Assembly (NCBI GenBank): GCA_964495805.1
Contig: CAZBWV010000109.1
Location: 1-34,925, forward strand
Source of the DNA: JALXCH01 sp964495805
GTDB lineage: Bacteria > Calditrichota > Calditrichia > RBG-13-44-9
Reading direction: 5' to 3'
Length of the DNA stretch: 34,925 bases
The notes under the pieces are model-generated. The model searched no databases. It saw nothing but the letters and a program-made list of their open reading frames with translations, and was not told the origin of the DNA. The translations under genes and the position numbers were made by a program. Below, piece after piece: positions 25,663 through 33,645 of the stretch (positions are counted from its first letter, which is position 1; each line of letters opens with the position of its first letter).

Positions 25663-26688
25663 TTATTCTCCATTACAACCGCAGGAGCGGCGAATAACCA
25701 ATTCCCCGGGGACAATGATTTCTTCCACCTGACTGGATTTTTCCTCAATCAAATCAATCAATTTGCGGGCTGCCCTTCGACCGATTTCATAGGCATTCTG
25801 CCGAATGGTGGTTAATGGTGCTTCCATTAGATTCGCCCGAATGTCATCGGAAAATCCCACAATCGCCACATCGTCGGGGATGCGCAGGCCCGCTTCACGA
25901 ATCGCTTTCATGGCACCAAATGCAGCGGGATCGTTCACCGCCACCACCGCTCGGGGACGCTTTTCCGGCGGTAATGTTAGCAACTGCTGCATGGCACGGT
26001 ATCCATCCCCTTCATGAAAACCGCCTTCCACAATCAGTTCATCCTCCACCGGTAAGCCGTGCTCCGCCAGTGCCTGCCGATATCCCTCCAATCGAGTGGT
26101 ACTGATGAGCACATTGGGTGGACCGCTAATATGAGCAATTCGTTGATAACCATGGGAAATCAGGTGTTCGGTTAATTTGCGGGCACATTCCGCATCATCC
26201 AGACTCACACAACTGGCGCCTATGCCTTTGACACAGCGATCGTAAAATACCAGCGGAACCCCCCGCTGAATAACCTGTCGATACACCTCATAATCCGCCA
26301 CATTCTGCGAGGTGGAGAGCAGTAAACCATCCACCTGCTTGGAAACCAGCGTCTCAATGGCCGAGATCTCCCGATTGGCATCCTCGGCAGTATGAGAAAG
26401 GATGATGTGATATCCCGCCTGATAACTCACCTCTTCAATTCCCCGCACCACTTCAGGGAAAAAGGAATGGGTAATTTCCGGCACCACCACTCCAATGGTG
26501 TTGGTTTTGCGCAAAACCAGACTTTTGGCTATGTGATTGGGAATGTATCCCATTTTACGGGCTGTTTCCAGCACCTTCTCACGGGTTTTCGCATCCACAT
26601 TCGGACGATTGTTCAACGCCCGGGAAACCGTCATGGTGGAAATCCCCAATGCCCGGGCAACCTCCTTTGCCGTTACCTTCCGAACCAA
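25663..26688 (-). CDS. LacI-family transcriptional repressor of the galactoside regulon
   Basis: A 341-residue regulator. Residues 1-60 are the LacI helix-turn-helix (VTAKEVARALGISTMTVSRAL, NVDAKTREKVLETARKMGYIPN) with hinge helix HIAKSLVLRK; 62-330 are a periplasmic-binding-protein-like effector domain (IGVVVPEITHSFFPEVVRGIEE ... RAVVAVNDPAAFGAMKAI ... DDVAIVGFSD). The start is TTG 26688, with AGGGGG seven bases upstream and the normal short lead before the HTH. Three LacI-type palindromes occur within 4 kb, two before the galactose operon and one before the glycosidase gene, and none directly before lacI, so it likely controls its neighbours rather than itself. The effector is probably galactose or a galactoside (inference). 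Confidence 0.93.
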   Translation of the reverse strand: MVRKVTAKEVARALGISTMTVSRALNNRPNVDAKTREKVLETARKMGYIPNHIAKSLVLRKTNTIGVVVPEITHSFFPEVVRGIEEVSYQAGYHIILSHTAEDANREISAIETLVSKQVDGLLLSTSQNVADYEVYRQVIQRGVPLVFYDRCVKGIGASCVSLDDAECARKLTEHLISHGYQRIAHISGPPNVLISTTRLEGYRQALAEHGLPVEDELIVEGGFHEGDGYRAMQQLLTLPPEKRPRAVVAVNDPAAFGAMKAIREAGLRIPDDVAIVGFSDDIRANLMEAPLTTIRQNAYEIGRRAARKLIDLIEEKSSQVEEIIVPGELVIRRSCGCNGE

Positions 26689-26864
26689 CGTCTAACCCCC
26701 TGATTTTTTAACTAAATCTTCCCACATGATCACGTACCACCACACCTTTTTCCCTATGCATTCGGCACCAGATTGTGGTCGTCAATCCGCTTTCCCCAAA
26801 GATTTCGGGGAATTCATCCCACCCAATCAACAAAATTATTAAATTTTTTGACATATCCCTTGAT

Positions 26865-29800
26865 TTATTTCAAAACAATTTTCACCCGTTTTCGAACAAA
26901 AGGTTCCCGGGAGTGCCCCATCAGAACCTGCAGGGTGGTGATGTTGCGCTCATCCGTACCAAGCTGTTCCGCACCAATAACCGACTGAATGTGGCTCCCA
27001 AATGTTCGCACCTGAATTTTGAATCGATCTTCCGGTTTCCCTTCCAGTAGCATATAATAAGTTTTTCCTTCCCGGGCTGTACCGACAATCCGACGTCCCC
27101 GGGAGGTCTCTCCCGGTGCAGGATGTGGTATTAGAGGTACCACTTCGATTCCACCTTTGCAGTGCACCTCCACCCTGCCCTCTCCGGATAAGCGAAGTTT
27201 TACATATCCATCCTTATTAAACTGATACAGAGGATACTTCTCCCCATCTATCTGCAGGGAGATAATTTTTCCCCCCGCAGCGGTTTGCGGAATCAGATGA
27301 ATCGTCACGTCCCCACCATGGGTGCGCTGAAAACGATACACGCTTTTCTCCCCCGTACGTTCAAATACCATCGTAAACTGGCTATCCCCAACCCGTAGAT
27401 TTTCCACCGTTACGCGATCCCATTGAACAGGAAAGTGAGGTTGCACGGTGCATTGTTGATTCAACGCATCCGGTCGCCAGCCCAGCATGCCATGAATAGC
27501 GGGATGGATGATGTTTGTCTCCGACCAGCACTGGTGGGGACACACACCTCCGGGCTCGTACACCGCACCGTTCATTACCTCTTCCACAAACCCCTTCTCC
27601 CAGAAATTCTTAATTAACATATTGTTCAAAATATGGGTAAATCCGGACACCGGATGTTGATAGGCGTATTCCGCCAGTGCCGCCCAGCCAGTGAACAGCG
27701 GCCACACACTACCATAATGATATCCCCGGGGATTAAACAAAGGCGAGCGGGCACTGACAATACGAACTCCCCAATCTGTGCTGTAATCGTTACTGGCATA
27801 GTTTAATAGCATATTTTCCACACGATTCCGCGGAGGGATCTCAAAATACATAGCCACTGCCGGAAGTAAAGTCGGTTCAGTGTTCATAGAACCGTCCGCA
27901 AACTTGCCGTAATTGTAAAACTTCGTGGAATCGTTCCAGAACTGCTCCGCTACAATTTGCCGAACCAGCTCATAATCGTTCTGGTAGCGAGTTTTCAGGC
28001 TATTTTTGCCCAGCACATCCGCCATGTAGGCAGCATCCCGTAACGTCTGCGTCCATAAAGCTGCAAGATAAAAGGTAGTATTGGCACCCCACAGTTTTCC
28101 CCCTTCTACCCAGCCATGTCCCACATTGGTATTTTCGATTAAGTGATCATGATCGGTGTCCGTGGAATATAAAAATTCCATCGCTTTTTGAATATGAGGC
28201 CAGCTCTGGCGGATAAACGGCACATCACCGCTGGAACGCAGATAGTGAGCCGCCAATATGATATATAGTGGCGTGGCATCCGCCGCATCGTAATGAACCA
28301 CTCCGCTGGTGGAAATCTCGTGGAATATTTTCCCGTTCAGGTCCTGATACTGCTGCAAAAAGCGGAGTTGCTGGCGAACCAGCTCAAAGTCCCCGTAATT
28401 ATCGATGGCAAAACCGGACCACTCGGAATCCCGTCCAAAATACCAGGCATAACCGGGACGTCCGTTAATTTTATGCCCACCATCCCATCCTCGCGCGGTG
28501 GTGGCATATCCGGCGACAAGAGCCGTTCCCACTCCTGGCGTATTTACCAGAAACCGATCGGTTCCCACCAACGCCCATTTCCACCAGCGATTGAATGCCT
28601 CATCCGGAGTATGAAATACTACCATGTGACTAAAAAGAGAATCGGTGTGCGCTTTGAGTCGGTTCAATTCCTTTTCGGGACCCTGCAGGAGTTGCACATA
28701 GGTTTGCAACGCCTCACGGTGTCCCCAATTGGTTCCCACAATGGCAAAATTCAGTACTGCTTGCTTTTGAGGTTCCAGATGGTAGAGAAAAGCATGATAG
28801 ACCTGATTCAAATCGGTGGGTTCCCCGACGAACGTTCCCGATTTCCAGGTAATCTTGTCGAAAGCACCGGTTTTTCGCTGAACAGGCGGTAGATTGGCTC
28901 CCAATATTCCGTACAGTTCTCCGGCGGAATCGTGAAGATGTAAAGCGGAGAGCGTGCTGTCGTATCCGTACCACACATCGCCAATGGCGTTTTCGTCGTA
29001 TGGCCACATCCAGCGCAAATCACTACGAAAGCGAATTACCAGTTGTAGGGGTGCCGTTCCCTGCCATTCATAATGCACCAGCGCTCCGGGTTGATTGAAG
29101 GAGGCATAAATCAGTTCCTGCAACGTTCCCGAGGGCAATTGATATTCCCGATAAAACGCTTCCGGATAAACTATCATACGCACGGGGAATTCTTCCAGTG
29201 CATGAAACTCCCCGGCCACCACAATGCCTTCCTGATAATCCCGTACCACCCGGAAGGGATGGGTCCATACTTCGTCAATACCGGCTTTTTCCTTTCCCAT
29301 TACCAGGCACCGTCGCCCGGCTACATCGTAATAGTCCCGGGAAGGATAATCGCTGGCAATTTTTAAATCCGACTGAAACGAAGCGATAAATCGCCGGGAA
29401 TCCATCTGAGGAACATTCATACTATGGATATCAAACTCGCGTGGTCGATGGGGATATTGCTCCCAGTAGGTGATAGGTTCACCGGTCAGTTTACCGGTTA
29501 AGTAAAAAAAGCAGTTCGTCAGAAGTTTGTCCCGGCGGTAATGAAGCAAATTTTGCCGGGAAAAGTAGACAAATCCGCCTATGGTTAACATTCGAGCATG
29601 ATCCCGCATGTATTCCAGCATTAGCCTGTTCCGGGAATGAATGCGAATGTACGACTTTTCCACCGCCACCACTTTCCCTTGCACGGGAAAATGATCTTCG
29701 TAATAACCCACTGTTTTAACCTTCTGATCACGAGTTCCATCGAAAATATAAGTTCCTCCAAATAATTCATGAAAAACCGGATGTCCGCGGTAACTCTGCA

Positions 29801-30233
29801 ATCCCTTTTTGTCGAAATTCCAGTCATCCTTAATCTCAAGCGTTTTTATTTCCGGTTTACGGGATTCCAGACCAAAATGGTATGGCAAAACAGCGGCCAG
29901 ATCGGTTAACAACAGCTTCCCCCCTGCCTGCCAATAGCGTAAAAACTGTTTCCGAATATTCTGGTGATGGACAATTCTCTCCAGTTCTTTCTCATCAGTC
30001 AGGTGAATCCATACCACATCGCTTTCCTGCCAGTACGGATAACCGGATTCCGGGTGAATGGTCTGGAATTCCAGGTCAGGTTGAAACTGGAACCATTTCA
30101 GTAGATTCCGGGCTTCGGGACTGGTTTCGTCCATAAGCAGCACCCCCACTTTTATTTTAGTGGTGGAACCCAGGTCGCTGCAAGAAGCGGATAGCAACAG
30201 CAATACGGACAGGATCAAAGCAAACGTTTTCAT
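26865..30233 (-). CDS. Large (alpha/alpha)6-barrel glycosidase lipoprotein with amidotransferase-like N-terminal domain
   Basis: 1122 residues. Residues 1-18 look like a lipoprotein signal (LLLLSASC, C18; the S at -3 is not ideal). Residues 26-245 form a Rossmann/ThuA-like domain (KVGVLLMDE, SDVVWIHLTD, GGKLLLTDLAAVLPYHFG) without an obvious catalytic cysteine. Residues 260-510 are a beta-supersandwich; 540-920 a six-hairpin helical barrel with GYAWYFGRDSEW (594-605), HGWVEGG (706-712), YHYGSVWP (838-845) and PHQCWSET (899-906), motifs placed as in debranching-enzyme/GH15/GH63-like glycosidases. D602 and E710 are candidate acids. The C-terminal 200 residues are beta-rich accessory domains. 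The SD AAGGG precedes ATG 30233 by seven bases. An operator at 30276 places it under the neighbouring LacI protein, so it likely releases the sugar imported by the symporter. The substrate is not determined. Confidence 0.85.
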   Translation of the reverse strand: MKTFALILSVLLLLSASCSDLGSTTKIKVGVLLMDETSPEARNLLKWFQFQPDLEFQTIHPESGYPYWQESDVVWIHLTDEKELERIVHHQNIRKQFLRYWQAGGKLLLTDLAAVLPYHFGLESRKPEIKTLEIKDDWNFDKKGLQSYRGHPVFHELFGGTYIFDGTRDQKVKTVGYYEDHFPVQGKVVAVEKSYIRIHSRNRLMLEYMRDHARMLTIGGFVYFSRQNLLHYRRDKLLTNCFFYLTGKLTGEPITYWEQYPHRPREFDIHSMNVPQMDSRRFIASFQSDLKIASDYPSRDYYDVAGRRCLVMGKEKAGIDEVWTHPFRVVRDYQEGIVVAGEFHALEEFPVRMIVYPEAFYREYQLPSGTLQELIYASFNQPGALVHYEWQGTAPLQLVIRFRSDLRWMWPYDENAIGDVWYGYDSTLSALHLHDSAGELYGILGANLPPVQRKTGAFDKITWKSGTFVGEPTDLNQVYHAFLYHLEPQKQAVLNFAIVGTNWGHREALQTYVQLLQGPEKELNRLKAHTDSLFSHMVVFHTPDEAFNRWWKWALVGTDRFLVNTPGVGTALVAGYATTARGWDGGHKINGRPGYAWYFGRDSEWSGFAIDNYGDFELVRQQLRFLQQYQDLNGKIFHEISTSGVVHYDAADATPLYIILAAHYLRSSGDVPFIRQSWPHIQKAMEFLYSTDTDHDHLIENTNVGHGWVEGGKLWGANTTFYLAALWTQTLRDAAYMADVLGKNSLKTRYQNDYELVRQIVAEQFWNDSTKFYNYGKFADGSMNTEPTLLPAVAMYFEIPPRNRVENMLLNYASNDYSTDWGVRIVSARSPLFNPRGYHYGSVWPLFTGWAALAEYAYQHPVSGFTHILNNMLIKNFWEKGFVEEVMNGAVYEPGGVCPHQCWSETNIIHPAIHGMLGWRPDALNQQCTVQPHFPVQWDRVTVENLRVGDSQFTMVFERTGEKSVYRFQRTHGGDVTIHLIPQTAAGGKIISLQIDGEKYPLYQFNKDGYVKLRLSGEGRVEVHCKGGIEVVPLIPHPAPGETSRGRRIVGTAREGKTYYMLLEGKPEDRFKIQVRTFGSHIQSVIGAEQLGTDERNITTLQVLMGHSREPFVRKRVKIVLK

Positions 30234-30275
30234 AAACCACCCTTATTTGATGGCACGATTCAAACTTCTCGAATT

Positions 30276-30291
30276 ATGTTATCGCTAACAT
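30276..30291. promoter_or_regulatory. LacI-family operator O3 before the glycosidase gene
   Basis: ATGTTATCGCTAACAT is identical to O1 over 16 bases, and the symmetry extends to TTA/TAA outside. It lies 43 bases before the glycosidase start, immediately downstream of a candidate -10, the same geometry as O1. Confidence 0.87.
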
Positions 30292-30319
30292 AATTTAAAA
30301 AACTTTTTCTTTTTTCCAA
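30292..30319 (-). promoter_or_regulatory. Candidate promoter of the glycosidase gene
   Basis: On the minus strand TTGGAA (30314-30319), 16 bases, then TAAATT (30292-30297), directly abutting O3. It matches the consensus less well than the galactose-operon promoter; its support is mainly the identical placement relative to the operator. Confidence 0.45.
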
Positions 30320-30359
30320 GAAGATTTTTGCACATCCATGGAACGGAGTCTATGTATTT

Positions 30360-30470
30360 AAAAAGGAAAGAGAAAAGAGGAAAGAGGAAAAAGTGGGGGA
30401 AGGTGGAAATGCATAAATGCATAAATTATTAATGAATAAATACATAAATGTATAAATATATTTAAATATC
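30360..30470 (+). repeat. Polypurine tract followed by AT-rich short tandem repeats
   Basis: Positions 30360-30393 are purine only (A and G), followed by a G-rich stretch to 30409 and then imperfect repeats of ATAAATGC, ATAAATAC and ATAAATGT up to about 30465. The purine tract is an imperfect inverted match to the pyrimidine stretch at 30496-30530 (CCTTCTCCCCCTTCATTTTCC), so the AT-rich part could sit in the loop of a cruciform. No gene is seen. Confidence 0.7.
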
Positions 30471-30472
30471 CG

Positions 30473-30828
30473 AATCATCCAACATACCATCATTACCCCT
30501 TCTCCCCCTTCATTTTCCATTTTCCATTCCCAACCTCCCTTATCCCCCCTATATCCCTTATATCCCCTATATCCCCTATTCCCCTTCATTCTACATTTTA
30601 CCTTTTACATTTTACCTTCTACCTTTTACACACCCCCTATCCCCCTTATCTCCCTTATTCCCCTTATCTCCCTTATACCCCTTATACCCCCTATATCCCT
30701 TTTTCCCTTCATTTTACATTCTACATTTTACATTCTACACACCCCCTATACCCTTATATCCCCTATTTCCCCTATCTCCCTTATCCCCCCTACACCCCTT
30801 CTTCCCTCATCCATTTAAAAAACACCTT
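30473..30828 (+). repeat. Compound nonamer/heptamer repeat block with 356 bases free of G
   Basis: From 30473 to 30828 the plus strand contains no G at all. Inside are three nonamer arrays of consensus TATNYCCCY: 30532-30585, 30638-30700 (seven units) and 30747-30799. They are separated by heptamer arrays of consensus [A/C]TT[T/C]TAC: six units at 30588-30629 and four at 30711-30738, each ending in ACACCCCC. The nonamer is the reverse complement of the GATATAGGG array at 25501-25563. The minus strand here carries many GGG to GGGGGG runs. The block fills the divergent gap between the glycosidase gene and the plus-strand gene at 30885. Confidence 0.9.
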
Positions 30829-30867
30829 GAATTCACTTCCAGAAATTTTAAATTAGGAGGCGACAAA

Positions 30868-30876
30868 ATGATTTGA
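30868..30876 (+). other. Two-codon upstream reading frame with strong SD
   Basis: AGGAGG (30855-30860) precedes ATG ATT TGA by seven bases. This minimal frame ends within the GAGG SD of the gene at 30885. It could couple or limit initiation at the real start. Confidence 0.4.
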
Positions 30877-30884
30877 GGTAAATG

Positions 30885-31619
30885 ATGAAGAAAACAATCA
30901 CCGTTACTCTGTTCATCCTGCTGATGGCCAATTCGTTCTCCTTTGCCCAGACGTTTACCTGGCAGGCGAATGTGACCACACTGTATGGTTCTCCCAATGA
31001 TATGATTCAATTCCACACATATCTGAAAAATGTGTCCAGCAGCAGTATTACCCTGCAAATTACCCGCTTGAATGTGAACATGCCTTCGGATTGGTCCAGT
31101 TCATTTTGTGTGGGGAGTTCCTGTTATTCTCCGTTTGTGGATACGGTGGAAGTCACTTTACTGCCGGACAGTACCACCGAGTTGATCCTGGACGTTTACA
31201 CCGGCAGCAATCCCGATGTGGGAATGCTGGATGTAAAAGTTGAGAATATGGCTAATGCTTCGGACACTTTGCGCAAGCACTTTGTGGTAAGTACTGGTCC
31301 CAATGCCATCCATTCCCGCAGGGTGGCGGTAAGCGGTGGTTTTGCAATTTACCAAAACTATCCCAATCCGTTCAATCCAACCACCACCATCCCGTTTGAG
31401 GTGGGGTTGGCAGGAAGGCAGCGAACGTCTTTAATTATCTATAATCTACTGGGACAAAAAGTACGCATCCTGGTAAACGATTATCTGGCTCCCGGTGTGC
31501 ACCAGGTTGTGTGGGACGGGCGGAACGACCACGGAGAACCGGTTCCTTCCGGGTTATACTTTTATCGGTTACAAAGCGGTACTCATGTGTTAACCGGCAA
31601 AATGATTCTGGTGAAGTAA
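30885..31619 (+). CDS. Small secreted protein with C-terminal sorting tail
   Basis: 244 residues from the second of two adjacent ATGs (30882 and 30885); GAGG lies six bases before the second, too close to the first. Signal peptide MKKTITVTLFILLMANSFSFAQ. Residues 22-135 form one beta-sandwich domain with a CVGSSC pair (a possible disulfide) and a pattern (MPSDWSSSFCVG ... TVEVTLLPDST) seen in other tailed FCB proteins; it looks like a cupredoxin or Ig-like fold without clear metal ligands. The tail starts NYPNPFNPTTTIPFEV and ends GKMILVK. A terminator follows 73 bases after the stop, so this is a single-gene transcript. The function is unknown. Confidence 0.82.
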   Translation: MKKTITVTLFILLMANSFSFAQTFTWQANVTTLYGSPNDMIQFHTYLKNVSSSSITLQITRLNVNMPSDWSSSFCVGSSCYSPFVDTVEVTLLPDSTTELILDVYTGSNPDVGMLDVKVENMANASDTLRKHFVVSTGPNAIHSRRVAVSGGFAIYQNYPNPFNPTTTIPFEVGLAGRQRTSLIIYNLLGQKVRILVNDYLAPGVHQVVWDGRNDHGEPVPSGLYFYRLQSGTHVLTGKMILVK

Positions 31620-31692
31620 TCGGGAGTTTCATTCGAATGACCCGGTCCCAAAACGGTTGCTGTTGTCCCACCCGTAAGCGTTGAATACCAAT

Positions 31693-31730
31693 GCCGAAAC
31701 GATCTGTCTTTCGTTTCGGCTTTTTTGTTT
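31693..31730 (+). terminator. Rho-independent terminator
   Basis: GCCGAAACGA (31693-31702), an 8-base loop, then TCGTTTCGGC (31711-31720): a perfect 10-bp stem followed by TTTTTTGTTT. It ends the transcript of the small tailed protein. Confidence 0.93.
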
Positions 31731-31785
31731 TTCGTTCGTATATAAAAGAATGATGAGTCTGATATTCGGACGGACAGGAAAATCA

Positions 31786-33012
31786 ATGAGGTACCGATCC
31801 ATGCAATTCATAAAGCGATGGTTTTTGGGAGTTTTTGCCGTAGCGTTGTTCCTATTTACCTGTACTACCAAAGACGGCAAGATAATGGGATTTTCCTCCC
31901 ATACGGGGAATCTGATGGTTTCGTCGGTAAATTACTACGGGGCGCGAATATTTCTGGATTACCGGGATACCGGACAGGTGACTCCGGCGCTGCTACAGAA
32001 TGTACCGGTTGGCGAACATATTGTGCACGTTTTTCTATCCAAAACTCGCTCTACTCCCGATTCCGCAATTGTGGTGGTGGAGGAAGGTAAAGAAGCCTCT
32101 GTACAGTTTGAGCTGGTCAAAGTGAGTTCGGGGGATTTAAAAATTTCCACTGAACCGGATAGTGCCCGGGTTTATGTGAATAAGCTGCATTTCGGCGTAA
32201 CACCGTTACAAATAGTGGGATTACCGGAAGGGGATTACCGGGTGGAAATTGCCCGCAGCAACTACCTGCCGGTTAAAGAAACCGTTTCGGTGGGTTCCAA
32301 CCAGATTGCTGAGATTCACAAATCCCTGACCCGGGTCAAAGTGGCTCTATTGGAGCATTTCTCCAATGTAAGTTGTCCGCCCTGTCCCCAGTCCGATGCG
32401 GTGATCGAAGATTTGTCCCGACATTATGGACCGGTGTTGCTTATTCCGGTGGAATATCATCCGTTTTTCCCATCCAATACCGATCCCATGTATCGTGCGG
32501 CGGAGGCGGAAAATCGAGCCCGTTACAATTTTTACCAGCCTAAAAATATTCCTGCTGCTTATGTAAACGGCGTAAAAGTGGATGATCCGCTTTCCGAGGA
32601 AAGCTATCGGGAAAAGATTCGTACTGCCCTTCAGGAGACGCCGGTAGCGGAAATCGCATTCACCGATGTTTCGTTAAGCGATTCTTCTTTGAGTGGAAAA
32701 CTTCAGGTCCGGGCTATTCAGGACCTGCCTGCCAATACTGTTTTAATGATTGTTCTGGTGGAAGATGCGGTGGATTATGATACACCGCCAGGAACCAACG
32801 GACAAACCCATTTTGAGTATGTCATGCGCAGCATGTATCCCGATGCAAACGGAACAGCTGTGCAGTTAACTGCCGGACAGCGCGAGAGCTTTACCTTTCA
32901 GTTTACCCCTTCGCCGGAATGGGGACACGATCTTTCCGTCGTTGCTTTTCTGCAGGTAACCGATACGCGTCAGGTACTTCAATCCGCCTGGACGCATTAT
33001 CCGGAGTTTTAA
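31786..33012 (+). CDS. Lipoprotein with PEGA domain and Omp28/thioredoxin-like domain
   Basis: About 408 residues. The frame opens at TTG 31681, inside the terminator, so a later start is needed: ATG 31786 has AGGA seven bases before it, and ATG 31801 has GAGGT eight bases before it. Both give a lipoprotein signal ending ALFLFTC (C26 or C21). Two PEGA-like beta domains follow (ARIFLDYRDTGQVTPALLQNVPVGEH; GDLKISTEPDSARVYVNKLHFG), then a thioredoxin-like domain of the Omp28-related type with SCPPCPQS and a conserved YHPFFPSNTDPMY, and a C-terminal beta domain. The CPPC pair suggests thiol-disulfide chemistry. It is 57 bases before a TlpA-type gene, so the two may act together in the envelope. 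Confidence 0.85.
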   Translation: MRYRSMQFIKRWFLGVFAVALFLFTCTTKDGKIMGFSSHTGNLMVSSVNYYGARIFLDYRDTGQVTPALLQNVPVGEHIVHVFLSKTRSTPDSAIVVVEEGKEASVQFELVKVSSGDLKISTEPDSARVYVNKLHFGVTPLQIVGLPEGDYRVEIARSNYLPVKETVSVGSNQIAEIHKSLTRVKVALLEHFSNVSCPPCPQSDAVIEDLSRHYGPVLLIPVEYHPFFPSNTDPMYRAAEAENRARYNFYQPKNIPAAYVNGVKVDDPLSEESYREKIRTALQETPVAEIAFTDVSLSDSSLSGKLQVRAIQDLPANTVLMIVLVEDAVDYDTPPGTNGQTHFEYVMRSMYPDANGTAVQLTAGQRESFTFQFTPSPEWGHDLSVVAFLQVTDTRQVLQSAWTHYPEF

Positions 33013-33069
33013 GCGCAGGTAATGTTGACGAAAATGAATAGATTTTCATAGAAACAACCGGAGGAAAAA

Positions 33070-33579
33070 ATGAAACGAGTGATCGTTGTGTTTTTGGCAG
33101 TGCTTCTGTTAGGCAGTCTGGTGCAGGCACAGGACGCCGAAGAAGTGGTGGGGAAGAAGGCACCGGATTTTGTGTTGAAAGATCTGGACGGCAAAAACTA
33201 TCGCCTGTCCGAAAATCTGGAGCAGGGACCGGTCGTGATTAATTTCTGGGCTACCTGGTGCGTTCCCTGCATCGAAGAAATGAAAAAGGTGAAAAAACTG
33301 TACAAAAAGTACGGGGATGATGGGGTACAATTTCTGGCCATTTCGGTGGACGATCCCAAGACGGTAGGAAGGGTAAAAAGCTTTGTGAAATCTCATCGCT
33401 ATCCCTTTAAAATTTTACTGGACACCAATAACGAAGTAATTCGGTTGTTTCAGGGGAATGTGCCGCCTTTTACCGTGGTGATTGGAAAAAATGGTAAGAT
33501 TGTTTACACCCATGTAGGCTATCGTCGTGGGGACGAAAAGAAGTTGGAAGAGGTTATTCAGCAGCTAATTGGTGAATAA
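33070..33579 (+). CDS. TlpA/ResA-type periplasmic thioredoxin
   Basis: A 169-residue exported thiol-disulfide protein. Signal peptide 1-20 (VVFLAVLLLGSLVQA), then a thioredoxin fold of the AhpC-TSA/redoxin group (APDFVLKDLDG) with the active site FWATWCVPC (C64, C67) and a cis-Pro region NVPPFTVVIGKNG. Length and motif order are normal for TlpA/ResA. The ATG has GGAGG five bases upstream. The gene is 66 bases before the outer-membrane-like gene. It probably reduces disulfides in exported proteins or in the adjacent CPPC lipoprotein. Confidence 0.93.
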   Translation: MKRVIVVFLAVLLLGSLVQAQDAEEVVGKKAPDFVLKDLDGKNYRLSENLEQGPVVINFWATWCVPCIEEMKKVKKLYKKYGDDGVQFLAISVDDPKTVGRVKSFVKSHRYPFKILLDTNNEVIRLFQGNVPPFTVVIGKNGKIVYTHVGYRRGDEKKLEEVIQQLIGE

Positions 33580-33645
33580 ACCAGCGGGAACCATTTCCGT
33601 GGTCATGCCCGGGTTATTTTTGGACGAAACGAACAGGGTTAACTT

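Noticed and set aside
26787..26830. Hairpin CCCC...GGGG between lacI and the glycosidase gene as a terminator
   Set aside because: Stem of only six pairs and no T-run in either direction.
30350..30589. Minus-strand frame encoding a collagen-like peptide (GYRGYKGYRGDKG)
   Set aside because: It arises from the nonamer repeat, whose period is a multiple of three; there is no SD, and the composition is that of the non-coding repeat.
30532..30799. CRISPR array
   Set aside because: Units are 7 or 9 bp in direct tandem without unique spacers, and no cas gene is present.
30827..30854. Promoter TTGAAT-16-TAAATT for the gene at 30885
   Set aside because: Transcription would begin after the strong SD at 30855-30860, which makes the assignment inconsistent unless that SD is unused.
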